From Synergistaceae bacterium (GTDB lineage Bacteria > Synergistota > Synergistia > Synergistales > Synergistaceae): DNA of 9,486 nucleotides. The position numbers and the translations under genes are program-made. The notes below the pieces were generated by a model. That model was not told the origin of the DNA and made no database searches. It saw nothing but the letters and a program-made list of their open reading frames with translations. How positions within the stretch are numbered: the stretch's first letter is position 1; each line of letters begins with the position of its first letter. This document shows positions 1 to 5,998 of this stretch, piece after piece. The stretch covers positions 1 through 9,486 of the forward strand of contig JAISWP010000130.1 in the NCBI GenBank assembly GCA_031271065.1, given 5' to 3'.

Positions 1-159
1 CTCGCCGGAGAGGGACGGTGGCGCGACGCGGCCGCGGTCCGCAATGCGCTCTATATATCAAAAAAAAGACACATGCCTGTTTCTATGGTTCAGGACGCGC
101 TTTTTGCGATTCTGAGGGAAGGAGTGCCAATTGGGGAAATATTTGGTGACCTACGGTAA
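1..159 (+). CDS. holB: 3' end of probable DNA polymerase III delta' subunit (partial)
   Basis: Frame 1 is open from the window edge to a TAA at 157-159, giving 52 residues of a C-terminus. It is helix-forming and contains VRNALYISKKRHMPVSMVQD, which resembles the last helical bundle of clamp-loader delta' proteins (an Asn-containing helix followed by a hydrophobic one). No AAA+ motif is visible because that part lies upstream, so the product name rests mainly on context: holB is often directly upstream of ricT (yaaT) in Firmicutes and related lineages. The end overlaps the ricT start by 29 bases, and the ricT Shine-Dalgarno lies inside this gene, which is typical of coupled genes. The other two frames close at 114-116 and 147-149 and give unlikely peptides. 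I am fairly sure a gene ends here and only moderately sure of its name. Confidence 0.5.
   Translation, partial: LAGEGRWRDAAAVRNALYISKKRHMPVSMVQDALFAILREGVPIGEIFGDLR
116..124 (+). promoter_or_regulatory. Shine-Dalgarno for ricT
   Basis: GGGAAGGAG lies 6 bases before the TTG at 131. No ATG or GTG in the same frame has comparable spacing, so this site fixes TTG as the ricT start. Confidence 0.7.
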
Positions 160-1447
160 GCCCAGATTTCTCGGCATAGTGGAAATCGAGGACAGCGTTT
201 GTGATACCCTGGCGCCCGACGGTATGATAGCGGCTCTCTCCCACCGAGGGGAGGAAACGGCGTTCGTGGTCGGTCAGCTGGATGAAAATCAGGAGCGGGA
301 ATACCGCGGCATGAAGACGATGTCGGAGTACGGAGACGGCCCGGTGCGAGGAGGAGACCCGATAGTGAGCGACCTGGAGTTCGTCCGGGAAATGTCCGGC
401 GGCGACAGGGAGAGGTGGGCTTCGCAGAAAGGGACGGAAAGCGGCATACTGAGGGATGCCCAGGAAATGGTGGCGTCCCATCGTCTCGAGATAAAACTGA
501 TCGACGCCGAGACGATGATGGACGGGAAGAAGCTCTTTTTCTATTTTACGGCCGAGGCCAGAGTGGATTTCCGAAACCTGGTGAAGGATATGGCCCGCAA
601 ATTCAGGACGAGGATCGAACTGCGGCAGATGGGGGTGAGGGACGAGGCCCGCATAATACGCGGGATGGCTTCCTGCGGACTGCCGTGCTGCTGCAGTTAC
701 TGGCTCAATCAGTTCGCTCCCATAGGGATAAAGATGGTAAAGGAGCAGAACATAGCGCTCAACCCCGCCAAAATATCCGGCATCTGCGGACGTCTCATGT
801 GCTGCATGTCTTTCGAGCACAGGGTGTACAAGGACCTGTGGGCCGGTCTCCCCGGTCCGGGAAGCAAGATAAAGACTCCCTCGGGCAGCTATATCGTCGC
901 GGCTATGGATATAAGCAGGGAAGCCGTGCGGTGCCGCAAGCCCGCAGGCGGAGATATGCTGGTGCCCATAGCCAGTTTTCAGGATTTTCGAAAAGCCGTG
1001 TCAAACGGCGAGGAGTGGGAGCTTCCCGAAGCCGAGCGCGAAGCGGAACTGGAGCGGGAGGCTCGAAGGAAGGGCGCCTGCGCGTGCAGAGGCTGCATGG
1101 ATTTTCGCGGCACGGAGATAGTGATGACGGATCGTCCCCGCAGCGCTCTGGAATCAGCGGAGCCGGTAGGCGAGGGACGCCAGCGCGCACCAGCGGAGAC
1201 GTCCTCCCGGGGATCCGATTCCGAGGGGCGGCACAGCCGCAGACGAGGGCGGCGCGGGCGCAGACGCCCTCCGGAGCCGGGCGTTTCGGCCCGTCCGGCC
1301 GCCGAAGCGCGAGCGGAACATTTCCCCCGTCCCAGGCCGGAAACCCCCAAAGCGGCGGAGGAAACGCCGTCTTTGCCCAAAGCGCCCCGTGCGCGGCACA
1401 GGAGGAGGCGTCCCAAGCGGAGCCCGGGTTCCGCCTCGGAAAATTAA
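131..1447 (+). CDS. ricT: RicT (YaaT) PSP1-domain protein, Fe-S Ric complex subunit
   Basis: 438 residues. RicT (YaaT) of Bacillus works with RicA and RicF in an Fe-S-containing complex that modulates RNase Y mRNA processing, sporulation and competence; no ricA or ricF is visible here. The PSP1 hallmark is clear: GMASCGLPCCCSYWL (179-191), then IGIKMVKEQNIALNPAKISG (198-217) and CGRLMCC (219-225). Conserved cysteines are C182, C187, C188, C219, C224 and C225. C186 is an extra Cys where relatives usually have Leu. The PSP1 region ends near residue 295. Beyond it is a charged linker, a further cluster CACRGC (C317, C319, C322), and a long Pro/Ala/Arg-rich tail with arginine blocks at about 370-379 and 420-430. 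Relatives such as B. subtilis YaaT are roughly 275 residues, so the tail is an extension. The TTG start has a strong ribosome site and gives the usual N-terminus. The family call is very secure; function in this organism is inferred. Confidence 0.93.
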   Translation: MGKYLVTYGKPRFLGIVEIEDSVCDTLAPDGMIAALSHRGEETAFVVGQLDENQEREYRGMKTMSEYGDGPVRGGDPIVSDLEFVREMSGGDRERWASQKGTESGILRDAQEMVASHRLEIKLIDAETMMDGKKLFFYFTAEARVDFRNLVKDMARKFRTRIELRQMGVRDEARIIRGMASCGLPCCCSYWLNQFAPIGIKMVKEQNIALNPAKISGICGRLMCCMSFEHRVYKDLWAGLPGPGSKIKTPSGSYIVAAMDISREAVRCRKPAGGDMLVPIASFQDFRKAVSNGEEWELPEAEREAELEREARRKGACACRGCMDFRGTEIVMTDRPRSALESAEPVGEGRQRAPAETSSRGSDSEGRHSRRRGRRGRRRPPEPGVSARPAAEARAEHFPRPRPETPKAAEETPSLPKAPRARHRRRRPKRSPGSASEN

Positions 1448-1468
1448 ACTGATCGGTCGGTGATTGGC

Positions 1469-2407
1469 ATGGCGATATTTAACGGTTTCATGTCGAAATT
1501 CAGAAATATAACCAGCAAGTGGTCTTTAGGGGTGTCGAACCTTTTTTCCGACAGCCCTCTGTCGGACGGGTTCTGGGACGAACTGGAGGAGCTTCTGATA
1601 ATCGGGGACGCCGGTATAGAGACTGCGGAACGTCTCATCTCGGAGCTCAGGCAGATCGCCGCGGACAGAAGGATCGCTCACAGGGACGAACTGAAAAAAG
1701 CATTCGCCGGTATGCTGACCGGCTGTCTGGAAGAGATACAGGGCATGGGGCGTCCGCTCGACATATCGAATACTCCGTCGGTGATACTGCTGGTGGGGGT
1801 GAACGGCAGCGGAAAGACCACCACGGCCGGAAAATTGGCGGCCATGTTCAAAGACGAGGGACGCAGCGTCATCATGGCCGCCGCCGACACCTACAGGGCG
1901 GCCGCCGCGGAACAGCTGAAGGCGTGGGGGGAGAGGGCCGGCGTGCGGGTCGTATCCCAGACCCGCGGCAGTGATTCGGCCGCCGTCGTATATGACGCCA
2001 TACAGGCCGCCCGTGCCGCCGGGACGGACGTGGTCGTGGTCGATACGGCCGGCCGGCTTCACAGCAAATCGAACCTCATGGACGAACTGGCTAAGGTGGG
2101 GAGAGTGGTATCGCGCGAGGTCGGGGACAAGTTCGAAGCCTTGCTGGTGCTCGATTCGGTGATGGGGCAGAACGGTTTCATACAGGCGGAGGTGTTCAAC
2201 AAAGCCATTCCCCTGACGGGCGTGATCCTGACGAAGTTCGACAGCACGGCCAAGGGCGGCATAGCGATAAGCATCGCCCAGAAGCTGAAACTTCCGATAA
2301 GGTATATCGGTCTGGGCGAGAGCGTTTCCGATCTGGCGCTCTTCGAGCCCGGCGAATTTATCTCAGCCCTGCTGGGCATGGAGAGCACGAATGATAATGA
2401 CGATTGA
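1469..2407 (+). CDS. ftsY: Signal recognition particle receptor FtsY
   Basis: 312 residues. FtsY is the membrane-associated SRP receptor GTPase that docks Ffh-ribosome complexes at the translocon. SRP-GTPase motifs appear in order: P-loop GVNGSGKTTT (110-119), DTYRAAAAEQL (from 140), DTAGR (192-196), LDSVMGQNGF, TKFDSTAKGG (255-264; the family more often has TKLDGTAKGG) and the closing GLGESVSDLALFEPGEF. A helical N domain precedes the G domain. The acidic A domain of E. coli FtsY is absent. The protein begins with a short amphipathic stretch (MAIFNGFMSKFRNITSKW) suited to membrane contact. ATG 1469 is chosen because GGTGA (1459-1463) is 5 bases upstream; an in-frame GTG at 1460 has no good ribosome site. 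The gap after ricT is 21 bases, and the 3' end overlaps the next gene by 17 bases. The call is certain; the start is likely. Confidence 0.96.
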   Translation: MAIFNGFMSKFRNITSKWSLGVSNLFSDSPLSDGFWDELEELLIIGDAGIETAERLISELRQIAADRRIAHRDELKKAFAGMLTGCLEEIQGMGRPLDISNTPSVILLVGVNGSGKTTTAGKLAAMFKDEGRSVIMAAADTYRAAAAEQLKAWGERAGVRVVSQTRGSDSAAVVYDAIQAARAAGTDVVVVDTAGRLHSKSNLMDELAKVGRVVSREVGDKFEALLVLDSVMGQNGFIQAEVFNKAIPLTGVILTKFDSTAKGGIAISIAQKLKLPIRYIGLGESVSDLALFEPGEFISALLGMESTNDNDD

Positions 2408-3566
2408 TCCCTCCGAAGTAAAAAGCGGCATGCTCAAATCCGAATCCAACGTCCAGGAGATGCTCCGCGCGCTTTATTTTTACGGCACTGATTATATAAT
2501 GCTGATTTCCGGCAAACGGGAGCGCCTGATACACAAGGAACAGCTCGTGGCTCTTCTGGAACAGGGGCGCGAACAGTCCGCCGTCTCGGATATGATGTCG
2601 GCGGTTTTAAGTGAGCCTCTGTCGGCCAGGATGCAGATCGAGGACATACCTCCCGCCGCGCCGCTTCTGGTGTTCGATGATCGAAAGGAATCGGGCCGGC
2701 AGGGACTTTTCAGGACGACTTTCGAGGCGTACAGGGAGGATAAGATAAAGGAGACCGATGCCGGTCTGCCGGAGTGGTGGGGAGTTCCGCTGCCGCTGAT
2801 CCATATCGGGGGGGATCGGGTCTTTATGAATGAAAACGCGTCCGAGACGGTCCCGTGCGACGCGGGGACACTCGCCCGCCAGGTGGACAGGATCCTGCGC
2901 GACAGGATCGTGACGGTGAAGGACAAAAAACGCGAAAAGACGTACTCTCTCCAGCCGCTTGCCGAGAATACCTTTTTGCTGGAGGACGTCTCGGGAGATT
3001 TCGAGATGGCGGAGGAGCTGGTCTGGTGGGCCGCGGCCGGGCGCGCTTTCTTCCGCAGACTGGAGGAAAACGGGGCTCTTGTGCGCAGGGTCTCCCCGTA
3101 CGAAGATCCTCCGAAGTCGGCGGCCGAGGTTATACCGTGCATATGGGAGGGCGAACATATCGGAAGCCTGGCGATCGAACTTCGGGAACCCGGGCCGGAT
3201 GCCGCTCCCGATCCGGTTCCGGCATCCGAGGCTTCGGGGCGCGGCGCGAAGCCGGGCCGCGATGAGGCGAAAGTCCGTCCCGTCCCGGAGTCCGCCGGAG
3301 AGGGGGCTGTGCCCTCCAAAGTCTCCCGCCGTCCCGGGCGCGGGAGAAAATACGGTGATTTCGGGGATCATGCCCGGGACAGAGAGATATCGGCGTCTCC
3401 TGCGACCGGGGAAGAGATGGAAAACGACGAAGCCTTGATGAAATTGAACCTCGAAGCCCCTCTCGAAGGTTCCGGCGGGCTCGAGAAACTGAGCAAAAAC
3501 GCGGCGCGCAAGGCTTATGGAGGAGCCGCGGCGAGGCGCGCGGCGCCGGATGGAAAAAAAGCCTGA
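2391..3566 (+). CDS. Unrecognised protein with PAS-like core and disordered tail
   Basis: 391 residues, not recognised as a named family. The N-terminus (about 1-60) has an alternating helix-strand pattern (VQEMLRALYFYGTDYIMLIS, then a basic turn and HKEQLVALL) that could be a degenerate CBS-like unit. Residues about 132-205 resemble the ends of a PAS domain: PLPLIHIGGDRVFMNENASE (hydrophobic strand, turn, strand, Asn) and, later, YSLQPLAENTFLLEDVSG with a following helix. About residues 206-226 form a helix, and a short beta segment follows (VIPCIWEGEHIGSLAIEL). From about 268 onward the chain is Pro/Ala/Gly/Glu/Arg-rich and probably disordered. No kinase, GGDEF, DNA-binding or membrane segment is visible, so it is probably cytoplasmic. 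Start ATG 2391 has GGAGAG at 2380-2385 with 5-base spacing; ATG 2397 is a weaker alternative. It overlaps ftsY by 17 bases. The gene is well supported; the domain reading is tentative and the function unknown. Confidence 0.85.
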   Translation: MIMTIDPSEVKSGMLKSESNVQEMLRALYFYGTDYIMLISGKRERLIHKEQLVALLEQGREQSAVSDMMSAVLSEPLSARMQIEDIPPAAPLLVFDDRKESGRQGLFRTTFEAYREDKIKETDAGLPEWWGVPLPLIHIGGDRVFMNENASETVPCDAGTLARQVDRILRDRIVTVKDKKREKTYSLQPLAENTFLLEDVSGDFEMAEELVWWAAAGRAFFRRLEENGALVRRVSPYEDPPKSAAEVIPCIWEGEHIGSLAIELREPGPDAAPDPVPASEASGRGAKPGRDEAKVRPVPESAGEGAVPSKVSRRPGRGRKYGDFGDHARDREISASPATGEEMENDEALMKLNLEAPLEGSGGLEKLSKNAARKAYGGAAARRAAPDGKKA

Positions 3567-4134
3567 AAGGAGGATAAACGCCGTAAAGCTGATCTCCGGC
3601 CTGCTCTCTCCCGAGGACGGCGATCTCCTGCGGTGGGCCGCGGAACGGATGACGTCGGCTTTCGGGGATATAGAGCGCGAAAGCCCTCCTTATCCATTTG
3701 ACTGCACCGATTATTACAGGGATATATCCCCGAGCCTCACGAGGCGTTTTTTCACATTCGCCGGATTGAGACACCCCTTTGAGCTGGCGGCGTGGAAGAA
3801 ACTTGCGATATCCATAGAGGCCGAGAGCGCGCGCGGCAGGACATGCCGCAGTGTCAACATCGATCCCGGCTATATCGACGGAGCCAGGCTGGTGCTGGCC
3901 TCGACGAAAGACAACGCCCACAGGATCTATATACGAGACGATATTTACGCCGAAGTCACGCTGTGTCACAGAAAGTCCGGCTGGGAGAGTTTTTCGTACA
4001 CGTTCCCCGATTTCGCGAGCGGCAGATATGACGCGTTCCTGGACACGGCAAGAGGGGACTGGCGGGCTGAAATGAGGGTTTTGAGGGAAAACACGGCCGT
4101 GATAGATCATGAGAGGAAGGACTGTTCGCTTTGA
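3550..4134 (+). CDS. DUF4416 family protein
   Basis: 194 residues from ATG 3550. The chain matches the DUF4416 family pattern throughout: VKLISGLL near the N-terminus (about 12-19), TDYYRDI (53-59), RRFFTFAGL, then the diagnostic RSVNIDPGYIDGARLVLAS (100-118), TKDNAHRIYI (119-128), DIYAEVTL (131-138) and YTFPDF (150-155). The biochemical role of the family is not known to me; the conserved Asn-Asp-Pro-Gly, Lys-Asp/His-Arg and Glu residues look like an active or binding site. There is no signal peptide or membrane helix. The in-frame ATG 3517 is possible (11 residues longer), but 3550 fits the usual family N-terminus. Neither ATG has a good ribosome site, so coupling to the preceding gene (17-base overlap) is likely. 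A strong SD-like AAAGGAGG at 3566-3573 lies inside the gene with no usable start after it. The stop overlaps the purB TTG as TTGA. Confidence 0.88.
   Translation: MEKKPERRINAVKLISGLLSPEDGDLLRWAAERMTSAFGDIERESPPYPFDCTDYYRDISPSLTRRFFTFAGLRHPFELAAWKKLAISIEAESARGRTCRSVNIDPGYIDGARLVLASTKDNAHRIYIRDDIYAEVTLCHRKSGWESFSYTFPDFASGRYDAFLDTARGDWRAEMRVLRENTAVIDHERKDCSL
4113..4121 (+). promoter_or_regulatory. Shine-Dalgarno for purB
   Basis: GAGGAAGGA ends 9 bases before TTG 4131. It supports the TTG start, which yields the usual MIEKY N-terminus of adenylosuccinate lyase. Confidence 0.65.
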
Positions 4135-5468
4135 TCGAGAAGTATTGCACAAAAGCCATGAGCAGGATATGGGCGGACGAGAACAAATTCCGGCGGTGGC
4201 TGGACGTCGAGCTGGCGGTCTGCAGCGCCTGGGCCGAGGACGGTGTGATCCCGAAAAGCGACCTGGAGGAGATAATTTCCAAAGCGTCGTTCGACGTCAA
4301 ACGCATAGCGGAGATAGAAGAGGAGACGCAGCACGACGTCATAGCGTTCGTCAGCGCCGTGGCGGAGAAAATAGGGCCGGCGGGCAGATTTGTCCACCTT
4401 GGCCTCACCAGCAGCGACGTAATCGACACCGCGGCTTCCTTATTGCTCTCCGACGCGCTGGACGTCCTCATATCCTCCGCGGAGGAGCTGCGGGAATCCC
4501 TTGCCCGCCTGGCCTGGAGATACAGGCACACTCCCTGCGTCGGGCGTTCCCACGGCGTTCACGCGGAACCGACGAGCTTCGGGCTGAAATTTCTCGGCTT
4601 CATGGCCGAGACGGAGCGCAATATAGAGCGTCTTGCCGGCGTGAGAAATGAGATTAGGGTATGTAAACTCTCCGGAGCCGTGGGAACTTACGCCAACTGC
4701 CCTCCCCGCATCGAGGAGAGAACGGCCCGAGCCCTGGGGCTTTCCCGGGACCCCGTATCCACTCAGATAGTTCAGCGCGACAGGCATGCCCGCGTCGTCG
4801 GCGCTATCGCCCTGTACGGCGCCGGCCTCGAACGTCTGGCGCTGGAGATAAGGCACCTTCAGAGGACGGAGGTGCTGGAGGCGGCGGAACCCTTCGGCAG
4901 GAAACAGAAGGGCTCGTCGGCCATGCCCCACAAAAAAAATCCTATACTCTCGGAGAGAGTCTGCGGGCTCTCCCGCCTCCTGCGGGGATACGCATCCGGG
5001 GCGCTCGAGAACGTATCGCTGTGGCACGAGCGCGATATCAGCCACTCGTCCGTGGAACGCGTTATATGGGGGGACTCGTTCAACGTCGCCCATTACATGA
5101 CCGGGATAATCAAACGCGTGATCGACGGGCTCGTTGTGAACGAGTCTCAGATAAAGAAAAACCTCGATCTGACGAGGGGGCTCGTATTCAGCGGGAGAGT
5201 GCTCCTGGCCCTGATAGATTTGGGGCTGTCCAGGGAGGACGCCTACGCCGCAGTGCAGGAGAACGCGATGAAATGCTGGGAGTCGGTCCAAAGCGGCGGC
5301 AGCGGCGCCCTTCTCGGTTTTCTCGAGGCGGATCCCCGCCTGGCCCCCCTGATGTCCTCCGATCCCGGCAGGATCATGAAGATGTTCGACACGGATCACT
5401 ATCTGCGGTACGCGGACGAGATATTCGAGCGTTTTCCTGTGTTCCGGGAAAAGAAAATACGCGGCTGA
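4131..5468 (+). CDS. purB: Adenylosuccinate lyase
   Basis: 445 residues, normal for the short bacterial type. The enzyme removes fumarate from SAICAR (to AICAR) and from adenylosuccinate (to AMP), so it acts twice in purine synthesis. It belongs to the fumarase/aspartase superfamily and is normally a cytoplasmic homotetramer. Visible motifs: TQHDVIAF with H68, LTSSDVIDTA (92-101), GRSHGVHAEP with catalytic-type H141, and the fumarate lyase signature GSSAMPHKKNP (261-271), whose S262/S263 sit on the mobile catalytic loop. ERDISHSSVER (300-310) is the next conserved block. These positions agree with the numbering I recall for B. subtilis PurB. TTG 4131 overlaps the DUF4416 stop by 4 bases (TTGA), a classic coupling arrangement. 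No other purine gene is in the window. The last gene of the block, it runs directly into a terminator hairpin. No key residue appears to be missing. Confidence 0.97.
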   Translation: MIEKYCTKAMSRIWADENKFRRWLDVELAVCSAWAEDGVIPKSDLEEIISKASFDVKRIAEIEEETQHDVIAFVSAVAEKIGPAGRFVHLGLTSSDVIDTAASLLLSDALDVLISSAEELRESLARLAWRYRHTPCVGRSHGVHAEPTSFGLKFLGFMAETERNIERLAGVRNEIRVCKLSGAVGTYANCPPRIEERTARALGLSRDPVSTQIVQRDRHARVVGAIALYGAGLERLALEIRHLQRTEVLEAAEPFGRKQKGSSAMPHKKNPILSERVCGLSRLLRGYASGALENVSLWHERDISHSSVERVIWGDSFNVAHYMTGIIKRVIDGLVVNESQIKKNLDLTRGLVFSGRVLLALIDLGLSREDAYAAVQENAMKCWESVQSGGSGALLGFLEADPRLAPLMSSDPGRIMKMFDTDHYLRYADEIFERFPVFREKKIRG

Positions 5469-5511
5469 AGCGTTGAAAAATCTCCGAATATAACGCGGAA
5501 GCCGTTTTTTT
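5462..5511 (+). terminator. Intrinsic terminator after purB
   Basis: CGGCT (5462-5466) pairs with AGCCG (5500-5504) and GCGTT (5470-5474) with AACGC (5492-5496). A 3x3 internal loop (GAA against GGA, potential G-A pairs) lies between them and a 17-base loop closes the stem. Seven T residues follow (5505-5511). The stem begins inside the last purB codons and includes its TGA. The T-run and position make termination likely; the large loop makes it less than ideal. Confidence 0.6.
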
Positions 5512-5512
5512 A

Positions 5513-5528
5513 AAAGAGTTAACCCTTT
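5513..5528 (+). promoter_or_regulatory. Near-palindrome upstream of the glutaredoxin promoter
   Basis: AAAGAGTTAACCCTTT is a 16-base sequence centred on GTTAAC. Seven of its eight base pairs match; the one A/C mismatch is at 5517/5524. It ends 9 bases before the proposed -35 box. Its placement is right for an activator or repressor site, but no regulator is known. Confidence 0.35.
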
Positions 5529-5537
5529 AAATGGCTA

Positions 5538-5566
5538 TTGACTCATTATGAAGCTGTGATTAAGAT
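5538..5566 (+). promoter_or_regulatory. Sigma-70-type promoter for the glutaredoxin gene
   Basis: TTGACT (5538-5543) is followed after exactly 17 bases by TAAGAT (5561-5566). These match 5 of 6 and 4 of 6 consensus bases. Transcription would begin near 5573, giving a leader of about 30 bases with the Shine-Dalgarno near its end. It lies directly after the purB terminator, so the glutaredoxin gene has its own promoter. Confidence 0.6.
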
Positions 5567-5570
5567 TACA
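5555..5570 (+). promoter_or_regulatory. CRP/FNR-like dyad overlapping the -10 box
   Basis: TGTGA, six bases, then TTACA has the layout of a CRP/FNR-superfamily site (TGTGA-N6-TCACA) with one mismatch. It covers the proposed -10 box, so a bound protein would repress. Such a dyad can arise by chance in AT-rich promoter DNA, and no regulator gene is in the window. Confidence 0.25.
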
Positions 5571-5590
5571 TCAATAATGCAGCGCAGATA

Positions 5591-5597
5591 GAGGTGA
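5591..5597 (+). promoter_or_regulatory. Shine-Dalgarno deciding the glutaredoxin start
   Basis: GAGGTGA is 5 bases before GTG 5603. An upstream GTG at 5594 lies within this site and TTG 5600 is too close, so GTG 5603 is the likely start. Confidence 0.65.
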
Positions 5598-5602
5598 TAT
5601 TG

Positions 5603-5869
5603 GTGAGTGAGGAAAAAAAAGAGACATCAGGTGTGACGGTATATTCCACAAGCAGTTGTCCGTGGTGCGTTAAAGCCAAGGATTATCTCACGTCTTTGAA
5701 CGTGGCTTTTCAGGCGGTAGACGTCGGGGCGGACCGGGAAGCGGCGAAAGAAATAGTCCAGAAAACCCGTCAGCGCGGCGTTCCTGTGGTGAAGATCGGG
5801 GAGCGTTATATAGTAGGCTTCGATCAGGACGCCATCAAATCGGCATTGAAAGAAGAGGCCCTCATCTAG
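5603..5869 (+). CDS. Glutaredoxin-like protein (YruB/NrdH type)
   Basis: 88 residues, one thioredoxin-fold domain. Glutaredoxins of this type reduce disulfides or deliver electrons to enzymes such as ribonucleotide reductase; the partner here is unknown. The redox centre is CPWC (C19, C22) after the first strand VTVYSTSS. RQRGVPVV carries the cis-proline (P61), and RYIVGFDQDAI (68-78) is the typical C-terminal part that binds the partner or glutathione. The QRGVPV and IVGFD blocks resemble the YruB-type glutaredoxin-like family more than classic glutaredoxins. There is no signal peptide, so it is cytoplasmic. The first nine residues are a charged, flexible leader. The gene stands alone between its own promoter and a strong terminator, which suggests independent, possibly stress- or redox-linked control. 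NrdH, or an electron donor to a peroxidase, are alternative roles that sequence alone cannot separate. Confidence 0.88.
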   Translation: MSEEKKETSGVTVYSTSSCPWCVKAKDYLTSLNVAFQAVDVGADREAAKEIVQKTRQRGVPVVKIGERYIVGFDQDAIKSALKEEALI

Positions 5870-5921
5870 CGAACCGGGCGTATAAAAGCGTGGTTTACCG
5901 TGCCATTTTGTGCGATCAGCG

Positions 5922-5959
5922 GCCGTGGGGGTGATTTGAGTCATCCTCACGGCTTTTTT
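5922..5959 (+). terminator. Strong intrinsic terminator after the glutaredoxin gene
   Basis: A 13-base arm (5922-5934) pairs fully with 5941-5953, with two G-T wobbles and a six-base TTTGAG loop, followed by TTTTTT (5954-5959). It is the clearest terminator in the window. It also sits only 39 bases before the folB start, so it could act as an attenuator for folB-pgi. Confidence 0.85.
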
Positions 5960-5998
5960 CAAACTTTTTGGCAGAGAAAACGCAAAGGAGTGAAGTAT

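Noticed and set aside
83..820. 245-residue minus-strand frame opposite holB/ricT
   Set aside because: It covers the conserved PSP1 region on the opposite strand and shows no family resemblance or ribosome site.
1460..1468. GTG 1460 as the ftsY start
   Set aside because: There is no good ribosome site before it, and its bases form part of the GGTGA motif serving ATG 1469.
3130..4152. 340-residue minus-strand frame across the unknown gene and DUF4416
   Set aside because: The plus strand encodes the clear DUF4416 motifs here; the minus translation is rich in Arg and Pro with no motif.
4440..5399. 319-residue minus-strand frame opposite purB
   Set aside because: It lies wholly inside an unambiguous purB and its composition (Gly, Arg, Pro, His) is typical of antisense shadows.
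5881..5886. TATAAA as a -10 box for folB
   Set aside because: No acceptable -35 box lies 16-18 bases upstream, and the strong terminator at 5922-5959 would stop the transcript.
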